Under the pieces are notes generated by a model that was not told the origin of the DNA, made no database searches, and worked only from the letters and a program-made list of their open reading frames with translations. DNA of 18,317 bases from Antrodiella citrinella (lineage: Eukaryota; Basidiomycota; Agaricomycetes; Polyporales; Steccherinaceae): contig SGPM01000446.1 in assembly GCA_004802725.1 (NCBI GenBank), positions 1 through 18,317 of the forward strand, given 5' to 3'. Position 1 is the first letter of the stretch. Every line of letters begins with the position of its first letter. This document shows, piece by piece, positions 1 to 10,022 of the stretch. The position numbers and the translations under genes are program-made.

Positions 1-199
1 TGAAGTGGGACCTCCGGCTCAATTCGGACTCTCCCCCTCGGTTTTCTGTCTTCCGTATATCTTCGTTCAACAGTTTCGGTTCTCGTCCGTTGCTTTCCGT
101 GTTCCGCGACCCGCGCCGAGTACCCTTGCCCACTTCAGGGTACCTCCCTGGGTACCTCAAAGGCCTAATGTAAGTATCTAAATAATTGACCTTTGAGGT
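1..199. repeat. Left-edge segment with short inverted repeats
   Basis: No gene is visible. TGAAGTGGG at 1-9 is the exact reverse complement of CCCACTTCA at 129-137. ACCTCAAAGG at 154-163 pairs exactly with CCTTTGAGGT at 190-199, leaving a 26-nt loop. GGGTACCT occurs twice close together around 139-158. These could be the outer part of the transposon end or host flank; the sequence does not decide which. Confidence 0.4.
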
Positions 200-475
200 G
201 GTCTAGGGAGGCCAGTGGACAGTTGAGTGGCCTTGTTGTGGCCACTTGGGATGGTCAGGTGGGCCACTTGCCCTAAGTCTCAAGTGGCCAAGTGGCCTTT
301 TGTGGGCCACTTGTGGACCATATATTCCAGTTAATTGGCCTACCATGGGCCACTCCAGTGACCCTTTTGGCCACTATAGTGGACCTTTTTGGTGGAGTGT
401 GGCCTCATATTTTCCACTCTACTGGCCCATTTTCCACTTGACTGGGTCACTTTGGGACCAATTTTTGCACCACTC
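190..475. repeat. Outer left subterminal GTGGCC/GGCCAC repeat array
   Basis: The words GTGGCC, GGCCAC and CAAGTGGCC recur in both orientations at irregular spacing across this stretch, for example around 230-245, 268-305, 346-375 and 400-430. They share the core of the cleaner palindromic units at 881-1167 and at the right end of the window. An open frame at 246-506 is only a by-product of the repeats. I read this as degenerate subterminal repeats, either of this transposon or of a related copy next to it. Confidence 0.6.
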
Positions 476-880
476 ATGGGGGTGTCAGGGGTCTTTTCAT
501 CAATAATTTTGATATTCTTTCTCACCATTCTCTCTGGTCTTTGACCCCACTGTTCTGATGTGCTGGTGTGTGTCAAATATCTAGAACAATGCTAGTTTGA
601 GCATCAACCAGAATGATTCTTCAAACCCTTTTTTCATACAATGTGTAGCCTGTGGTAAGCACTTTTATAATTCTGGATGTCATCTGATAGCAGACACATC
701 CATGTCAAGATAATATGAACCTGCACAGTAGACAGACAACTTAATGTAGAACATGTATTGAAAGCATTACTGAATGTAATACAACAGTCAAAAACATATT
801 TGTGTTTTTATACCCATCTTCTTGGACACTCCAAGTTGGTCAGTCCAGTTGTGTGGCTGCAGACAAAGGCCCAGTCTAGT
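476..880. other. AT-rich spacer without a gene
   Basis: This stretch separates the outer and inner left repeat arrays. I see no coding sequence supported by codon pattern or splice sites, no clear repeat and no RNA gene. It is more AT-rich than its surroundings. Confidence 0.4.
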
Positions 881-1167
881 CAAGTGGCCACACACACAGG
901 TCCAGTCCACTCGGGTGGCTGCGGTCCAGTCGTGAGTGGCCGCGGTCCAGTCGAGTGGCCATGCAGACAGGTCCAGCCCACTCGAGTGGCCTCACCGACT
1001 TCGACAGTCCACTTGAGCGACCACTCGAGTGGCCACACGGGCAGGTCGGGTCCACTTGAGTGGCCTCATCGACTCCGACAGCCCACTCGAGTGGCCACAG
1101 GGGCAGTCGAGTGGCCTTATCGACCCGACGTTGCCACTGCCGCTCCGACAGCGCATCGAGTGGCCCA
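881..1167. repeat. Inner left terminal array of CCACTCGAGTGG palindromes
   Basis: About eleven copies of a unit built on the perfect 12-bp palindrome CCACTCGAGTGG, followed by CC and separated by spacers of roughly 12-35 bp, can be seen. Good copies are at 978, 1021 and 1083; variants with TTGAG or CGGG in the middle are at 908, 1009 and 1051. The segment 1031-1065 matches the reverse complement of the right-end unit (18223-18257) with one mismatch in 35 bases. The two arrays are therefore terminal or subterminal inverted repeats of one element. Arrays like this usually serve as transposase binding sites; that role is inferred. Confidence 0.8.
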
Positions 1168-1282
1168 AAGATAAATCACTCCGTCAGTCAGAGGACACTA
1201 GTGACCCAATCATACTCGCCTTCTTAGCACCATGTTCTCCGGCACATTTACACACAGTTGTTACAAATAGACAAACATCCAA

Positions 1283-4200
1283 TTAATTTTCTCTTGCTCG
1301 TTTTCGAGGGGTCTTAGGAGTCCCCTGCGGTGTGAGGTACATATCTACGGCTGAGGGTATCACCATCATCTGCACCCAATCATCGTTCTCTTCAACGAAT
1401 GTGCTCTGCTCGTGACTGGTCTCGACGTCTTGCATCAAACCAGCATCTCCCTCCTCGCCATCATAATACGCATCATCGTCATTCTCCAAGTCCACCTCCA
1501 CGTCTTCCGTGTTCCTGCTTGCACTCACCTCCTTCCACGCACTGCGTAGAAGAACTGCTTGCCTTGCTTCTTCCTCTTTCCACTCCGGTCCCCAACCATC
1601 CCGGATAGCGTACGCTGCATCCACACGCTTCAGCTTGCCTTCCCATCCAATGTACAAGTCCAACAGCATATCTCGTCGTCCTTTGAGCTGAAACTTGACA
1701 TCGTCGTCCAATGCTGCAAATACGTGAATACGACCCGACCCGACCTGAAACTCTTCAATGATCACTCACTCTTTTCAATTGCCCGCACTATACTCTTCCA
1801 CTCGACCATGAACCACTCCTGCAACGCACATCGTTCCCAACCCAAGCGCACCACCTCCTCTCGACATCGATCCAACTCCAAGACATGGCGTATCCCCTCA
1901 CGGACTTTCTCGCTGCTCAACCACCTTGGAACATCGTCACCTTCAACTGTCCCAAACCCCAGGTCCTGCCAAATATCATGATCGACGTCGAGCTTGAAGA
2001 GTCCTTCCATCTTGATCTGACGCGGCGCAACTGCATTCTTTGGTGCCTTCTTCTTACCGATCAAGTCTTGCATCTTGTCACACAAGATGTTGTAGCGCTT
2101 CACGAGATTCGTCATGGTGGACTGTCGGGATTTCATAGACTTAGTAATGTGCGCCTCTAAATGTGCTTCTATACTAGCAGTTAGCAGAGTCACTATCAAT
2201 ATCAAATGTTGCGTTCCACGTACCGTTGACTGCGGTTCGGTATGACCTCTCCAAGCGGTCAAGCTCAAATCGCCGATTCCGCATGCGATGAACGATTCTC
2301 ATGCAAAGTGCGTGGGCATTGACATGACAAGTCAGATACTCGCTCGTCTTAATCTGTTGCAGTTCCTTCAGTTCTACCTCACCCAATTTGCTCATGACCG
2401 AGAGCTTCCTGAGTTCGTAACGTTCCTGTGATACTACCAATTGAGCCCTGGATGCGTTGAGTTCAAGCATCATCTCGCCCGAGATGGCGTTACTGAGATC
2501 GTTCGGCGCACTCATCTTCGCATCGAGCGTCTGGATTTGAGAACCCACTGCCTGGATTGCGCGTTGCAACCCCATGACTAGCTCGACCGCCTTCTTTCCG
2601 GCGTTCTGCTGTTGACCTAAAACATTGGTCAACATCAGCCGTGAATTTCCATCCATGTTACGGTACCACTTACGAGGTAACGGCTTCGTCTGGGCTACAA
2701 CCTGCTTCGCATGCTCCGCCCATAGTTCTTCATCACTCAAGGTATCGTCTTCAACCCGAAGCTTGCGCAGCTGCCCTTCAACTTTCGTCATCTTATCATA
2801 AGCCATACCCCATTTGCGAACAATCCAAGCGGCCAATTGTGTGAGGGATTGGGCACGATTGAACAGGATCTGTTCGTCCAATACCATTTTGCGCTGGTGA
2901 TACTAGATAAACATATTCAACGTGTATCACACAGTGAGTAAGTGAGATCAACTTACCCCGCTGACCCGCAGACCTGGGATGAGTTTCTGAAGTACCCTCC
3001 ACCCTCTCTCACAACCCTCCCCGTCCGTCAATCCGTACCCGATGCATTTGCGTGGATGATAAATGATTTGGCACACCCACTCGTGCGCGTATGCGTGGAA
3101 CACGGCCAGAGCAAAGGAAAAACGCGACAAGTCATTGCCGAAGTAACCGTGCTTCCGACAACTTCGCTCCAGTTGGCACGCGATATCGTACAGGACACCA
3201 ATTGTCGCATCCGCTGGTAAATGTTTCAGCAGTTGGAATAGCAGCGCTAGCGCATAGTGTTGCTTCTCGCCAGCCGACGTCATGTTCGCCAGCCAAATAG
3301 TTCGATCGTGGCGACAAACGAGAGCCATAAGACCAGTGTCGGCGAAGTACTTAGTGCTAGCTTTCACTCGCCGTTCGTCGGCTGCCTTGAAAGACTCCCC
3401 ACAGCTCTCCAAGATCGAGTTCGGCACCTTCATGCCTTCTTCCAACTTGTCGTCAACTCCTTCAGGCGACGGGTCCTTTCTCTTGCCCCCTTTCTTCGCT
3501 CGCTTCTCATCCACAAACTCCTCGATCTCCGTGATGAAATCGTCGCTCAGAAAACAGCTCTTCGGATGACCTCTGGGATAATCATGTTGCCCGTCCTTCG
3601 TCCGCCTCCTCTTTTGCGTGAAGCAACCATCAAGCATGACCAGGACATTGGGACTGTGGATGCTCGTGAGTACACGACTATCCTGGAACCACACAATTGA
3701 CTCACTTGGCGAACCCCCCTTCCCGCATCTCATCGAATATGGTCGGAGAGAAACATACCGGACATGCTTCCTGTAGGTACATTGAAGGGTAGGAGCGCCT
3801 CGCGTCGGCACCATGGTGTGACGAGGAGGCGTGCTCAGACTCGTTCGCAGGCGTGGGGGTGAGTGGCAAAAATGGCAAGGAGGCGTGCTCAGACTCGTTC
3901 GCAGGCGTGGGGGTGAGTGGCAACAATGGCGAGGATGGTGCGGAAGCAGCCCCCTCCGAAGGTGGCATCAGCGGCGACGAAGGCAACGGCGGGGACGATG
4001 AGGGCAAGGGGGATGAAGGCAAGGGGGATGAAGGCAAGGCGAGAGGAGACGACGGAAGAATAGAAGGGGAAGATAAACCCGTTGGAGATAAATTACCCAT
4101 CGACAGGACGGGTGACGATGACCCGGAGATGCGTGACGATCGAGGTGTCCGCAGCGACAAATCGTCAAGCTGCGCCGCTTCACCTACAGCAGCAGACAAC

Positions 4201-5298
4201 TTCGCTGCTTAACGCACTGAGCTCGACTACGGTGAATCAATTTCAAACGGCTTACCTGGATTCTGGAGGACCTCATGCTTGCTCTCGTCAAATTCCTGCT
4301 GTACCACCCGATCGGCCTCATTTACCAACACGGTGAACCACTGCAGTGACTTCCCGAATCGCTGTCGCAGAGAATCCTGTTGAAGACACAATTTAACCGG
4401 ATCGAACTCTAAACTGATAATTATTGAATACCTGATATTCAAGCCTGTATTGACGTCTCCATAAGAATGCTTCGACCGCGCCGCACCATGCAGTGACGTT
4501 TGGCGCAAGGCGTACAAACAAGTCACGGACGAATTCCAGCATAGTGATGTCCACAGCTAATGTGGGAAGCACCGGACTGCAAGGAAAAAGTCCAAGATGA
4601 AGCAGCTGCGACGCCGCAGGAGAGCACGAGCAGACAAGAAGGGTCTTCTTCTCGATCCCTGCCTCACATCATTCGCAAGATGAGTGAGAATGAAGGTTCT
4701 GATACGCACTGTCAAAATATACGCATAATACGTGCAAAGTACGACCTGCAGTGCACCCGCACCGAATCACTTCCGGCAGAGGTTCTCGGAAGCTGTTAGA
4801 CAGTCGCAAGAGCCGCAGATACGGCCTAACAAGGAGAGGGATTGTCACGGTATCCCAGGTACGCCACTGCTTCTCCTTCTTCTTTCGGTTCGGGCGAATT
4901 TCGTCAGACGCAATCTGGTGGACAACTTGAAGTGACATGTCGAGCGGTTGCTCATACTGCGAATCCATCGGCAAGCGGTCTGTCACACCGTTGTCATCAA
5001 TTGCTCGTGGATCGTTGCGTGTGACAGAGGATACGGGAGGGGTAGGGGCTCTCTGGGCACTAGATACGTGATGAAGAGAACCGATCCAGTCATATCCACT
5101 TTGAGATCCCGCCAGAAGAGGTAGAGACGAGGTGTCAGGCAGATGAGCAGTGCCCCTAGGTCGTCGTTTTCGTGGGGCAGCTCCGATCTGCACCACAACT
5201 GGAGGTCGAGCAGCGGCGGTGAGAGCATCCGGGGCTGCAAGACCTGCTGATGAAGCAACCGAGGCAGTCCCCCATCGTTGTTTCCTGCCGTTCTCCAT
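1283..5298 (-). CDS. KDZ-family transposase (cysteine-cluster N-terminus plus RNase H-like core)
   Basis: I recognise this as a KDZ transposase, the enzyme expected to cut and join the ends of the element in the nucleus. Exons on the minus strand are 5298-4710, 4658-4432, 4376-4256, 4183-3706, 3653-2957, 2902-2224, 2168-1770 and 1713-1283. All introns are 51-72 nt and all phases agree, giving 1206 aa. The CxC-type cluster is seen at C180-x-C182, C192 and C206-x-C208, followed by the family stretch LEFVRDLFVRLAPN. A proline/serine-rich linker (about 313-440) follows, then CPVCF (453-457) and the core: LDGCF (D480), RHDR, LYDIACQ (D628) and TDGEGCER (E684), which fit the family's acidic triad. 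The C-terminal part is helical and acidic, ending in a basic tail. The ATG at 5298 has good context; a further 5' exon at 5429-5545 is phase-compatible. For the 3705 intron the acceptor could be 3663 instead of 3654. Confidence 0.92.
3827..3934 (-). repeat. Two-copy 54-bp in-frame tandem repeat in the transposase linker
   Basis: A 54-bp unit occurs twice in a row (3827-3880 and 3881-3934) with few differences. It encodes two copies of an 18-residue segment containing LPLTPTPANESEHAS. Just upstream in the protein (about 3985-4045) a 15-bp unit repeats about three times and encodes SSPLP-type repeats. Both are in frame and lie in the disordered linker between the cysteine cluster and the catalytic core, so they probably change linker length without affecting the folded domains. 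Confidence 0.85.
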
Positions 5299-5758
5299 GA
5301 TCTTTGTGGAAAACTAAACGTAGAGGAGCGGCCACGCCATCACAGGCCTCGCCATTTTATTCCAACAAAGATACCAAAAAAAACACAATCAGCATGCGGC
5401 GAGGAAACATATCGAATTTCAAACGTACCTCACCGATAGGTTGGGCTTTGCCTAAAGATCGCGTCCCGCCTTCCGCCTTTACCCAACAATTAACCTCTTC
5501 CACGGGTACCAAACTAATCACGTCGAAAGCACGAGTTTCTGGCATTTGAAATTAAGAAAGATCGCACTACAATGAGATTAAGCTCCGCTCATGATCAGCT
5601 ATGTACAGAATCTATGTCCAAAATCGAAAGAAATGATATATACAAATAATCATACATGTTTTCTACATTCAAACAAAACTAAGACGCCAATCGCAACGTA
5701 CACTACGCTCTGAGGTAACTGCAATGTCCACATGGTCACGCGTAACAATAATACAAAT
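5299..5758. promoter_or_regulatory. Intergenic region between the two minus-strand genes
   Basis: This 460-bp gap must hold the 3' end of the gene that stops at 5759 and the promoter of the transposase. Apart from the candidate exon at 5429-5545 I see no gene. The part 5560-5760 is AT-rich and non-coding. No TATA box or terminator can be assigned with confidence. Confidence 0.4.
5429..5545 (-). CDS. Possible upstream coding exon of the transposase (39 aa)
   Basis: From the ATG at 5545 an open frame runs 39 codons (starting MPETRAFDV, ending QPIGE) to a donor-like GTACGT at 5428. The donor is in phase 0. Acceptors at 5314 (TTTAG) or 5302 (CAAAG) would join it in phase 0 to the transposase start region, adding about 40 residues to the N-terminus. 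Without splicing the frame continues to 62 aa. The intron (115-127 nt) would be longer than the others in this window, so this may be a chance frame or an upstream ORF. Confidence 0.35.
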
Positions 5759-8625
5759 TCATGAAGACGGCGCCGAGAGAAGATAGTAATGGTCATTGAT
5801 AGATTCCGGAGCGGCAAGAGGGATTGTAGGAAGACGCTTCAGCACTGGATGGGCGGACCGAAGGTAGAACATGAAAATGGGCTGATTATCGCGGCGATCC
5901 AAGACGCTGCCTTTCGGCCAGACATACTTTGCCAGCAAGTTCGTCATCTCCGATCCTCCAGGCCAAATGGACATGCAGTCAGCGAAACGCTTCAACGCCG
6001 TCCCGTGTTGGTTGTCATCCGAGGAATTCAACAAATCGACTTCCAGAGAGCGAGTCCAATCAGGAAGCACGGCACCATCACTACTCCAAATAGAGATGAT
6101 TTTGTTGGAGCGGAGCAGAGCCTGGGTAGAATCAGTGTAGATGTGTGGGCACAGGACGCGATCCACATGTAGAAGCTCGAGACGGAAGTTGGCGACCGAC
6201 AACTCCCAGACAACCTCGCACCATAGGGCAGTGTTCCCGGTAACCTTTCCCTGAGAGAGTTTCCAACGTCCCCACTCCTGCTCCTCAGACTCATCATGCG
6301 GCACGAACTTCGCGTGAACCCCGAAGCGCACGTTCACATCAACCCGCTCGGCTCTGCGTCGCTGTTCGGCTCGGACAAGAGCGTTGTTTCCCTGTCGCAG
6401 CCGCTTGTTCTTCCGAGTCTTACCGTCGGCGACAGGTCGGGGAGGCCTGATGTGTACAGGAAGCTCAGCAATATCGGAGGCGGAGGAGAGCGGTTGGATG
6501 TCGGTCGCGGGAATGTCTTGAATGCGATAATATTCGCCATCCATTGCAACTCGCCAGCACGACTTCGTCCACAGTGCTCCGTGGGACGCCGAGTTCAGTG
6601 CCTGATTCAGACACCAGATTCGAACTCGAAGCCAATTGTGCAATCGGCGACTTCCCGATTTGCTCGTCAGGTCCATTCCGTAGAATAGTTGTGGACAGGG
6701 TAAGAAATACAAGAGACGGGCACGAGCAACATCTCCCAATCCAGAAGCGATGACCAGCGACGACCACCCCTGGGCGTCGGCAGGTACCCACGTCTGCCTT
6801 GGCACATTCTGCTCCCCATGCTGCTGCAAAGACGGCCTAGCAACTGAGGAGGTCGAAGCGCCAGCCGTGGATGAAGAGCCCACATCGTTCACTCGCATAC
6901 GATTGGTCGGCGGCTCTTCATCATTGTCGTTGTCGTCGTCACTGTACGCAAGGTTGCGGAAGTCCTCCTGTGTGGGCGACGCTGGGCTATCTCGCTCAAC
7001 CTCATTGTCTGCGAGTGGTTTCGGAAGTAAGGTATTACAAGAAGATTAATAGTTGTTCTATCAAAACCGCAAAAGGCTCACCCCAAGATGAATTATCAGC
7101 GTCGTCCGCCTGGACCATGTCGTCCATCTCAGCACCTAAATTGTGATCGCAAATGTCTTCCCTCCGCTTCACCTCCTCCGCCGACATACCCGGTCCCACA
7201 TTATCAAACGAAAATCGAGGCTCGTCATCAGGAGTGCTTGAATTCCTTGCCTTCGATGCATGAGCGGGATTGTATTCGTGCGCAGCCAACACAATCGCCT
7301 GACGAGAAACGCTGACTACATCGATCCGTTCCAGAAGAGTGGTTGAGGTGGGAGTCTCGTACGCCTTGCGCGTCCAAGAAGGAGCATGCTCTGGACGGCG
7401 ACCGAAATGCATCATAGACGACGCGCTGAACGACTTCCGAGCGGATACGGAGACAACGCTCCGATGCACAATCGTCGAGGAATTGATGGTGTCCAAGGGT
7501 CGAATGTACCAAACGGGCACCCCGACGCGATGCATCTCCGCCACAAATGNCTCGTCATCNGAGAANGCACCACGCAGAGGNAANACCTTNTCACNNAANT
7601 CGNCCTTGGTNTTCAGNCGGGGCCAAANNACNGANTAGTAGATGACCCANCCTCGCAGGGCCANAAGNACNCGCTGGAANTCGCGAAAGAGGAGCATCGT
7701 GATNAANGGCAGCTGTCCACCNGTTTGGAGCTTNCGCATNGTGTGAAGNAGGCGAACNCGTANGACTTCNGCCTGCTCCTCATCGTGCGCGATCGCCNTT
7801 TTTGCGCTGTNAGACATATCCTCCAANGNGCNNGCCAATNCATCCTGTAACTCCACGAACATGACCACCACCTCTAGCATTGCGTTTCGCAAACGAAGNA
7901 GAGTTTTGTCGTCTAATGACCCNAATTCNNCAGAAGGAAAAGCTTTAGAAANGANGAAGTTCTTTTGNCGCATATGAGTCCANGGCGCAAGNGGATCNNN
8001 NAANTTNGGCAGAACNTGANCGTCGTCGATGACAGGCANGGANTGNTGNGTAGAANACATNAGATCNGGATTGCCNGGNGCTGCTATGGCNAANCGCGCT
8101 TTCTCNTCGTAGACTTGNGGCCATTTGAAGTACTCCAAGCCACCNAGCATGCCATCCTCGTAGTACTGCACTCTCAAATTATCGGAATGGAACTCGGGAA
8201 TGAACTCCATGTTCGACGTAGATATGAACCAATACAAGACCTTAGGATGCTTCATGAATCGGAGGCAATCCGTAGCCCGTAGTTTGACCCCCGCAGGACG
8301 TGGTTTTCGCGCCGCAAAGACTTGGCCCACGGACGTGAACCTACGCACCTGTACATCATCTACGTCAGAGATACACTCAATATCGTACCGAACACCATAA
8401 CCCACCGTTACTTCTGCATCGCTCGTAACGCAAACGCTGGTGCTTTCATGCATGTTGGTCTCTTCCATACCACAATCTGATGTCTTGTTAGCCCAATTTT
8501 GCACGAAGAGTCGTCACATCACATACCTTGCCGCAGTTTCTAGATGACGAAGATGATACACCAGTTAACACTCCTTTTCACTTGGCGTCCTGAGCTGTTC
8601 TCGTGAGTGGACGCAACACCGACAT
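5759..8625 (-). CDS. Unrecognised ~902-aa protein of an Agaricomycete transposon
   Basis: I do not recognise a domain. Proposed exons are 8625-8582, 8539-8527 (only 13 nt), 8483-7082 and 7008-5759. The last intron (73 nt, GTGAGC...CGCAG) is well supported because both flanking frames join in phase. The two short 5' introns (42 and 43 nt) are less certain, so the N-terminus may differ. The protein has an N-terminal part containing YGVRYDIECISDVDDVQVRRF, a conserved-looking VGVPVWYIRP near residue 340, and an acidic stretch near 490-520. After about 560 comes a second globular part with FLPCPQLFYGMD and RRLHNWLRVRIWCLNQ (about 607-623), then a basic segment near 680-713. Residues about 132-331 are obscured by N bases. 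I looked for the iron-binding pattern of TET/JBP oxygenases, which some KDZ elements carry, and did not find it. Lying upstream of the transposase on the same strand suggests an accessory role. Confidence 0.65.
7550..8146. other. Cluster of scattered single N bases
   Basis: Dozens of single or short N runs are spread through this 600-bp stretch, while most of the window has none; two more are at 10277 and 10320. They are not a gap of fixed size. They fall inside a reading frame that otherwise stays open, which suggests ambiguous base calls from reads of several similar copies or from poor local quality. Confidence 0.9.
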
Positions 8626-8756
8626 CACGAAAAACCAAACAAACCTAGTAACGGTCTTTGTTACGCCTGACCTGATTGCATATAAGTTAAACATCTTCGA
8701 CAACGCTGAATTCGACGTACCGTTCACTGACACAGAAATTGGAACGCTTCTTCGGC

Positions 8757-8972
8757 AGGTCTTCGTCCAGTCGCCTTCCGATATCTTGAGTCAAGTAAAT
8801 CTCTGCGAGTCGAGCGCATCGTAACATAAGAAACACACCTTGTACTCGCCGTAGGGACTTCTAATTCCAACACTTCCCCCAAAGGTCTTCGTCAGGCCAC
8901 CGTCCGAACTCTTGCACGCCGTAAACCCCTGCCCATCGTACAAACGAAGAAGAGAACCACACACACCTTGCA
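8757..8972 (-). repeat. Diverged tandem duplication (~126-bp units) upstream of the minus-strand gene
   Basis: AGGTCTTCGTC at 8757-8767 recurs at 8883-8893, and the words ACACACCTTG near 8842 and 8970 and a CGT/CATCGTA core between them keep the same order, so the two units are about 126-128 bp apart. On the minus strand each unit begins with an AAG/GTGTGT donor-like site followed 36-38 nt later by a CAG acceptor-like site. They look like duplicated leader exon-intron pairs. An open minus-strand frame (9315-8791) crosses them but has no recognisable protein character. Confidence 0.55.
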
Positions 8973-9035
8973 CACGTTCAGAAATATCGAAAGTCCAGGG
9001 CTTCAAGAAGCACCGCCACGAAAACCCAGTCTCGA

Positions 9036-9051
9036 CGAGCTGAAGAGCTCG
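9036..9051 (-). repeat. Hairpin H1 (CGAGCT-CTTC-AGCTCG)
   Basis: Perfect 6-bp stem with a CTTC loop when read on the minus strand, the direction of the gene at 5759-8625. Its 5' base lies 84 nt before the donor-like GTGTGT at 8966. Confidence 0.7.
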
Positions 9052-9078
9052 GGGATGACAGAGAATTTCGTCCAACGA

Positions 9079-9094
9079 CAAGCTGAAGAGCTTG
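9079..9094 (-). repeat. Hairpin H2 (CAAGCT-CTTC-AGCTTG)
   Basis: Perfect 6-bp stem on the minus strand. Compared with H1 the second stem pair has changed from G-C to A-T on both sides. It lies 43 bp from H1. Confidence 0.7.
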
Positions 9095-9178
9095 GGGTTG
9101 GGGTGAAAAAGGAAGTGGTGAGGATAGGAGAGTGTGTGCGAGATGTGAAGGGAATGGATGGATGAAGAAAAAAAGTCG
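9095..9178 (-). promoter_or_regulatory. Pyrimidine-rich tract, probable transcription start region for the minus-strand side
   Basis: Read on the minus strand this stretch is almost all C and T, with T-runs and CTTC/CATCC words, ending just before hairpins H2 and H1. Strong CT tracts just upstream of the transcription start are common in filamentous fungi. If used here, transcripts would begin near 9100 and carry H2 and H1 in their leader. This is inferred from composition only. Confidence 0.4.
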
Positions 9179-9310
9179 TTGGGGGTCGACGTGGTCGTTG
9201 GGAAGAGAGTCGTCGGAATTGGCCGCTCGCCAAAAGAGGCATTCGGCAATTGCCGGTACCCCTTCCGTCCAACGAAGACGTTCATCTGTGGGCAGGACAG
9301 GTACTTTGCG

Positions 9311-9336
9311 GACAATTCTGAGTCGGTAGAATTGTC
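9311..9336. repeat. 9-bp perfect inverted repeat
   Basis: GACAATTCT at 9311-9319 pairs exactly with AGAATTGTC at 9328-9336 around an 8-nt loop. It lies in the switch region between the minus-oriented hairpins (up to 9094) and the plus-oriented ones (from 9495). A 12-bp palindrome CGGCAATTGCCG is nearby at 9244-9255. Either could be a protein binding site in a bidirectional promoter. Confidence 0.6.
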
Positions 9337-9422
9337 TGAGAATATACGAGGTAAGTATTTCCAACTCAGCTAACGACGGGGTGATTTCTAACCAACCAAC
9401 TTTTCACGACCTCCGTTTGCAG

Positions 9423-9570
9423 TGAAACGCTCGCTCAATCGACGCCGCGAACGTTACTCAACCTCATTCCACAATGTCCACCTACTCTACTGTCCGAGCT
9501 CTTCAGCTCGTTCTGGTACTGTGATGACGACGTTGTCATTATGCGAACTTCTCAGTGTTCGTGCTCCTCG
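9423..9570 (+). other. Leader-like exon unit with hairpin H3
   Basis: This segment is bounded by an acceptor-like TTTGCAG (ending 9422) and a donor-like GTGAGT (9571). It contains hairpin H3 with its start 75 nt before the donor. An ATG at 9473 in good context opens only 16 codons before a stop. The following intron-like piece (9571-9617, ending CCTCAG) is 47 nt. I read it as an exon of a leader or non-coding transcript rather than protein-coding. Confidence 0.4.
9495..9510 (+). repeat. Hairpin H3 (CGAGCT-CTTC-AGCTCG)
   Basis: Perfect 6-bp stem with CTTC loop on the plus strand, flanked by GTC before and TTC after, as in most other copies. Confidence 0.7.
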
Positions 9571-9617
9571 GTGAGTCTCTTAGGTGTTTACTGCTTCCTC
9601 CAATGTATCTCCCTCAG

Positions 9618-9755
9618 ACGTTCTAAACCGACTCATCGTCATGCAACAATGCCCATTCACTCCGCTGTCCGAGCTCTTCAGCTCGTTCTGGAGCTGCAAT
9701 GTTGCCAGTATGTATACCCAGACTACTGCTTCTTTTTTCCTCGTGCTTGAGGCCG
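9618..9755 (+). other. Leader-like exon unit with hairpin H4
   Basis: Bounded by a CCTCAG acceptor-like site and a GTATGT donor-like site at 9756. H4 begins 85 nt before that donor. No long coding frame continues into the neighbouring units. Confidence 0.4.
9670..9685 (+). repeat. Hairpin H4 (CGAGCT-CTTC-AGCTCG)
   Basis: Same 16 bases as H3, 175 bp further on, again with GTC before and TTC after. Confidence 0.7.
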
Positions 9756-10022
9756 GTATGTGTTTCCAAGTTCCGTATGTGCGAGGCGTGAGTTTGTGTG
9801 TCCACTATATCGCGTTCTTGGTGAGTGCCTGACACAAAATATCTCATGTTCTCCAAATCATCTTGCCTTACCTTAGATCATTAGAATACATGTTTACAAG
9901 TATAATACTTTCAGTCTGGGTGTATGTTTGCGGATGTCGTGCGCGACACCTCCTTGGATACGTTCGGTAAGTCCATTCCGCTCGTTTCTTGCTGTACATT
10001 TCATGTTAGCGTAAGTCGACAG

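Noticed and set aside
246..1174. Plus-strand open frames over the left repeats
   Set aside because: They come from GTGGCC-type repeats, have no protein-like composition and no splice or start support.
3853..4212. Plus-strand glycine/aspartate-rich frame opposite the transposase linker
   Set aside because: It is the antisense of the proline/serine-rich repeat region, which belongs to the well-supported minus-strand exon.
4669..4671. In-frame TGA in the transposase just after the cysteine-cluster start, which would look like an inactivating mutation
   Set aside because: A 51-nt intron (4709-4659, GTGCGT...GGCAG) removes it in phase and restores the expected CVYFDRIEKK-to-CSCSPA order of the family.
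5759..8625. TET/JBP-type DNA oxygenase, known to ride on some fungal KDZ elements
   Set aside because: No HxD...H iron-binding arrangement with a downstream arginine is visible in this gene or in the last gene; the N bases leave a small blind spot.
8791..9315. 174-codon minus-strand frame as a gene
   Set aside because: It crosses a CT-rich promoter-like tract, two hairpins and duplicated splice-like blocks and shows no recognisable protein features.
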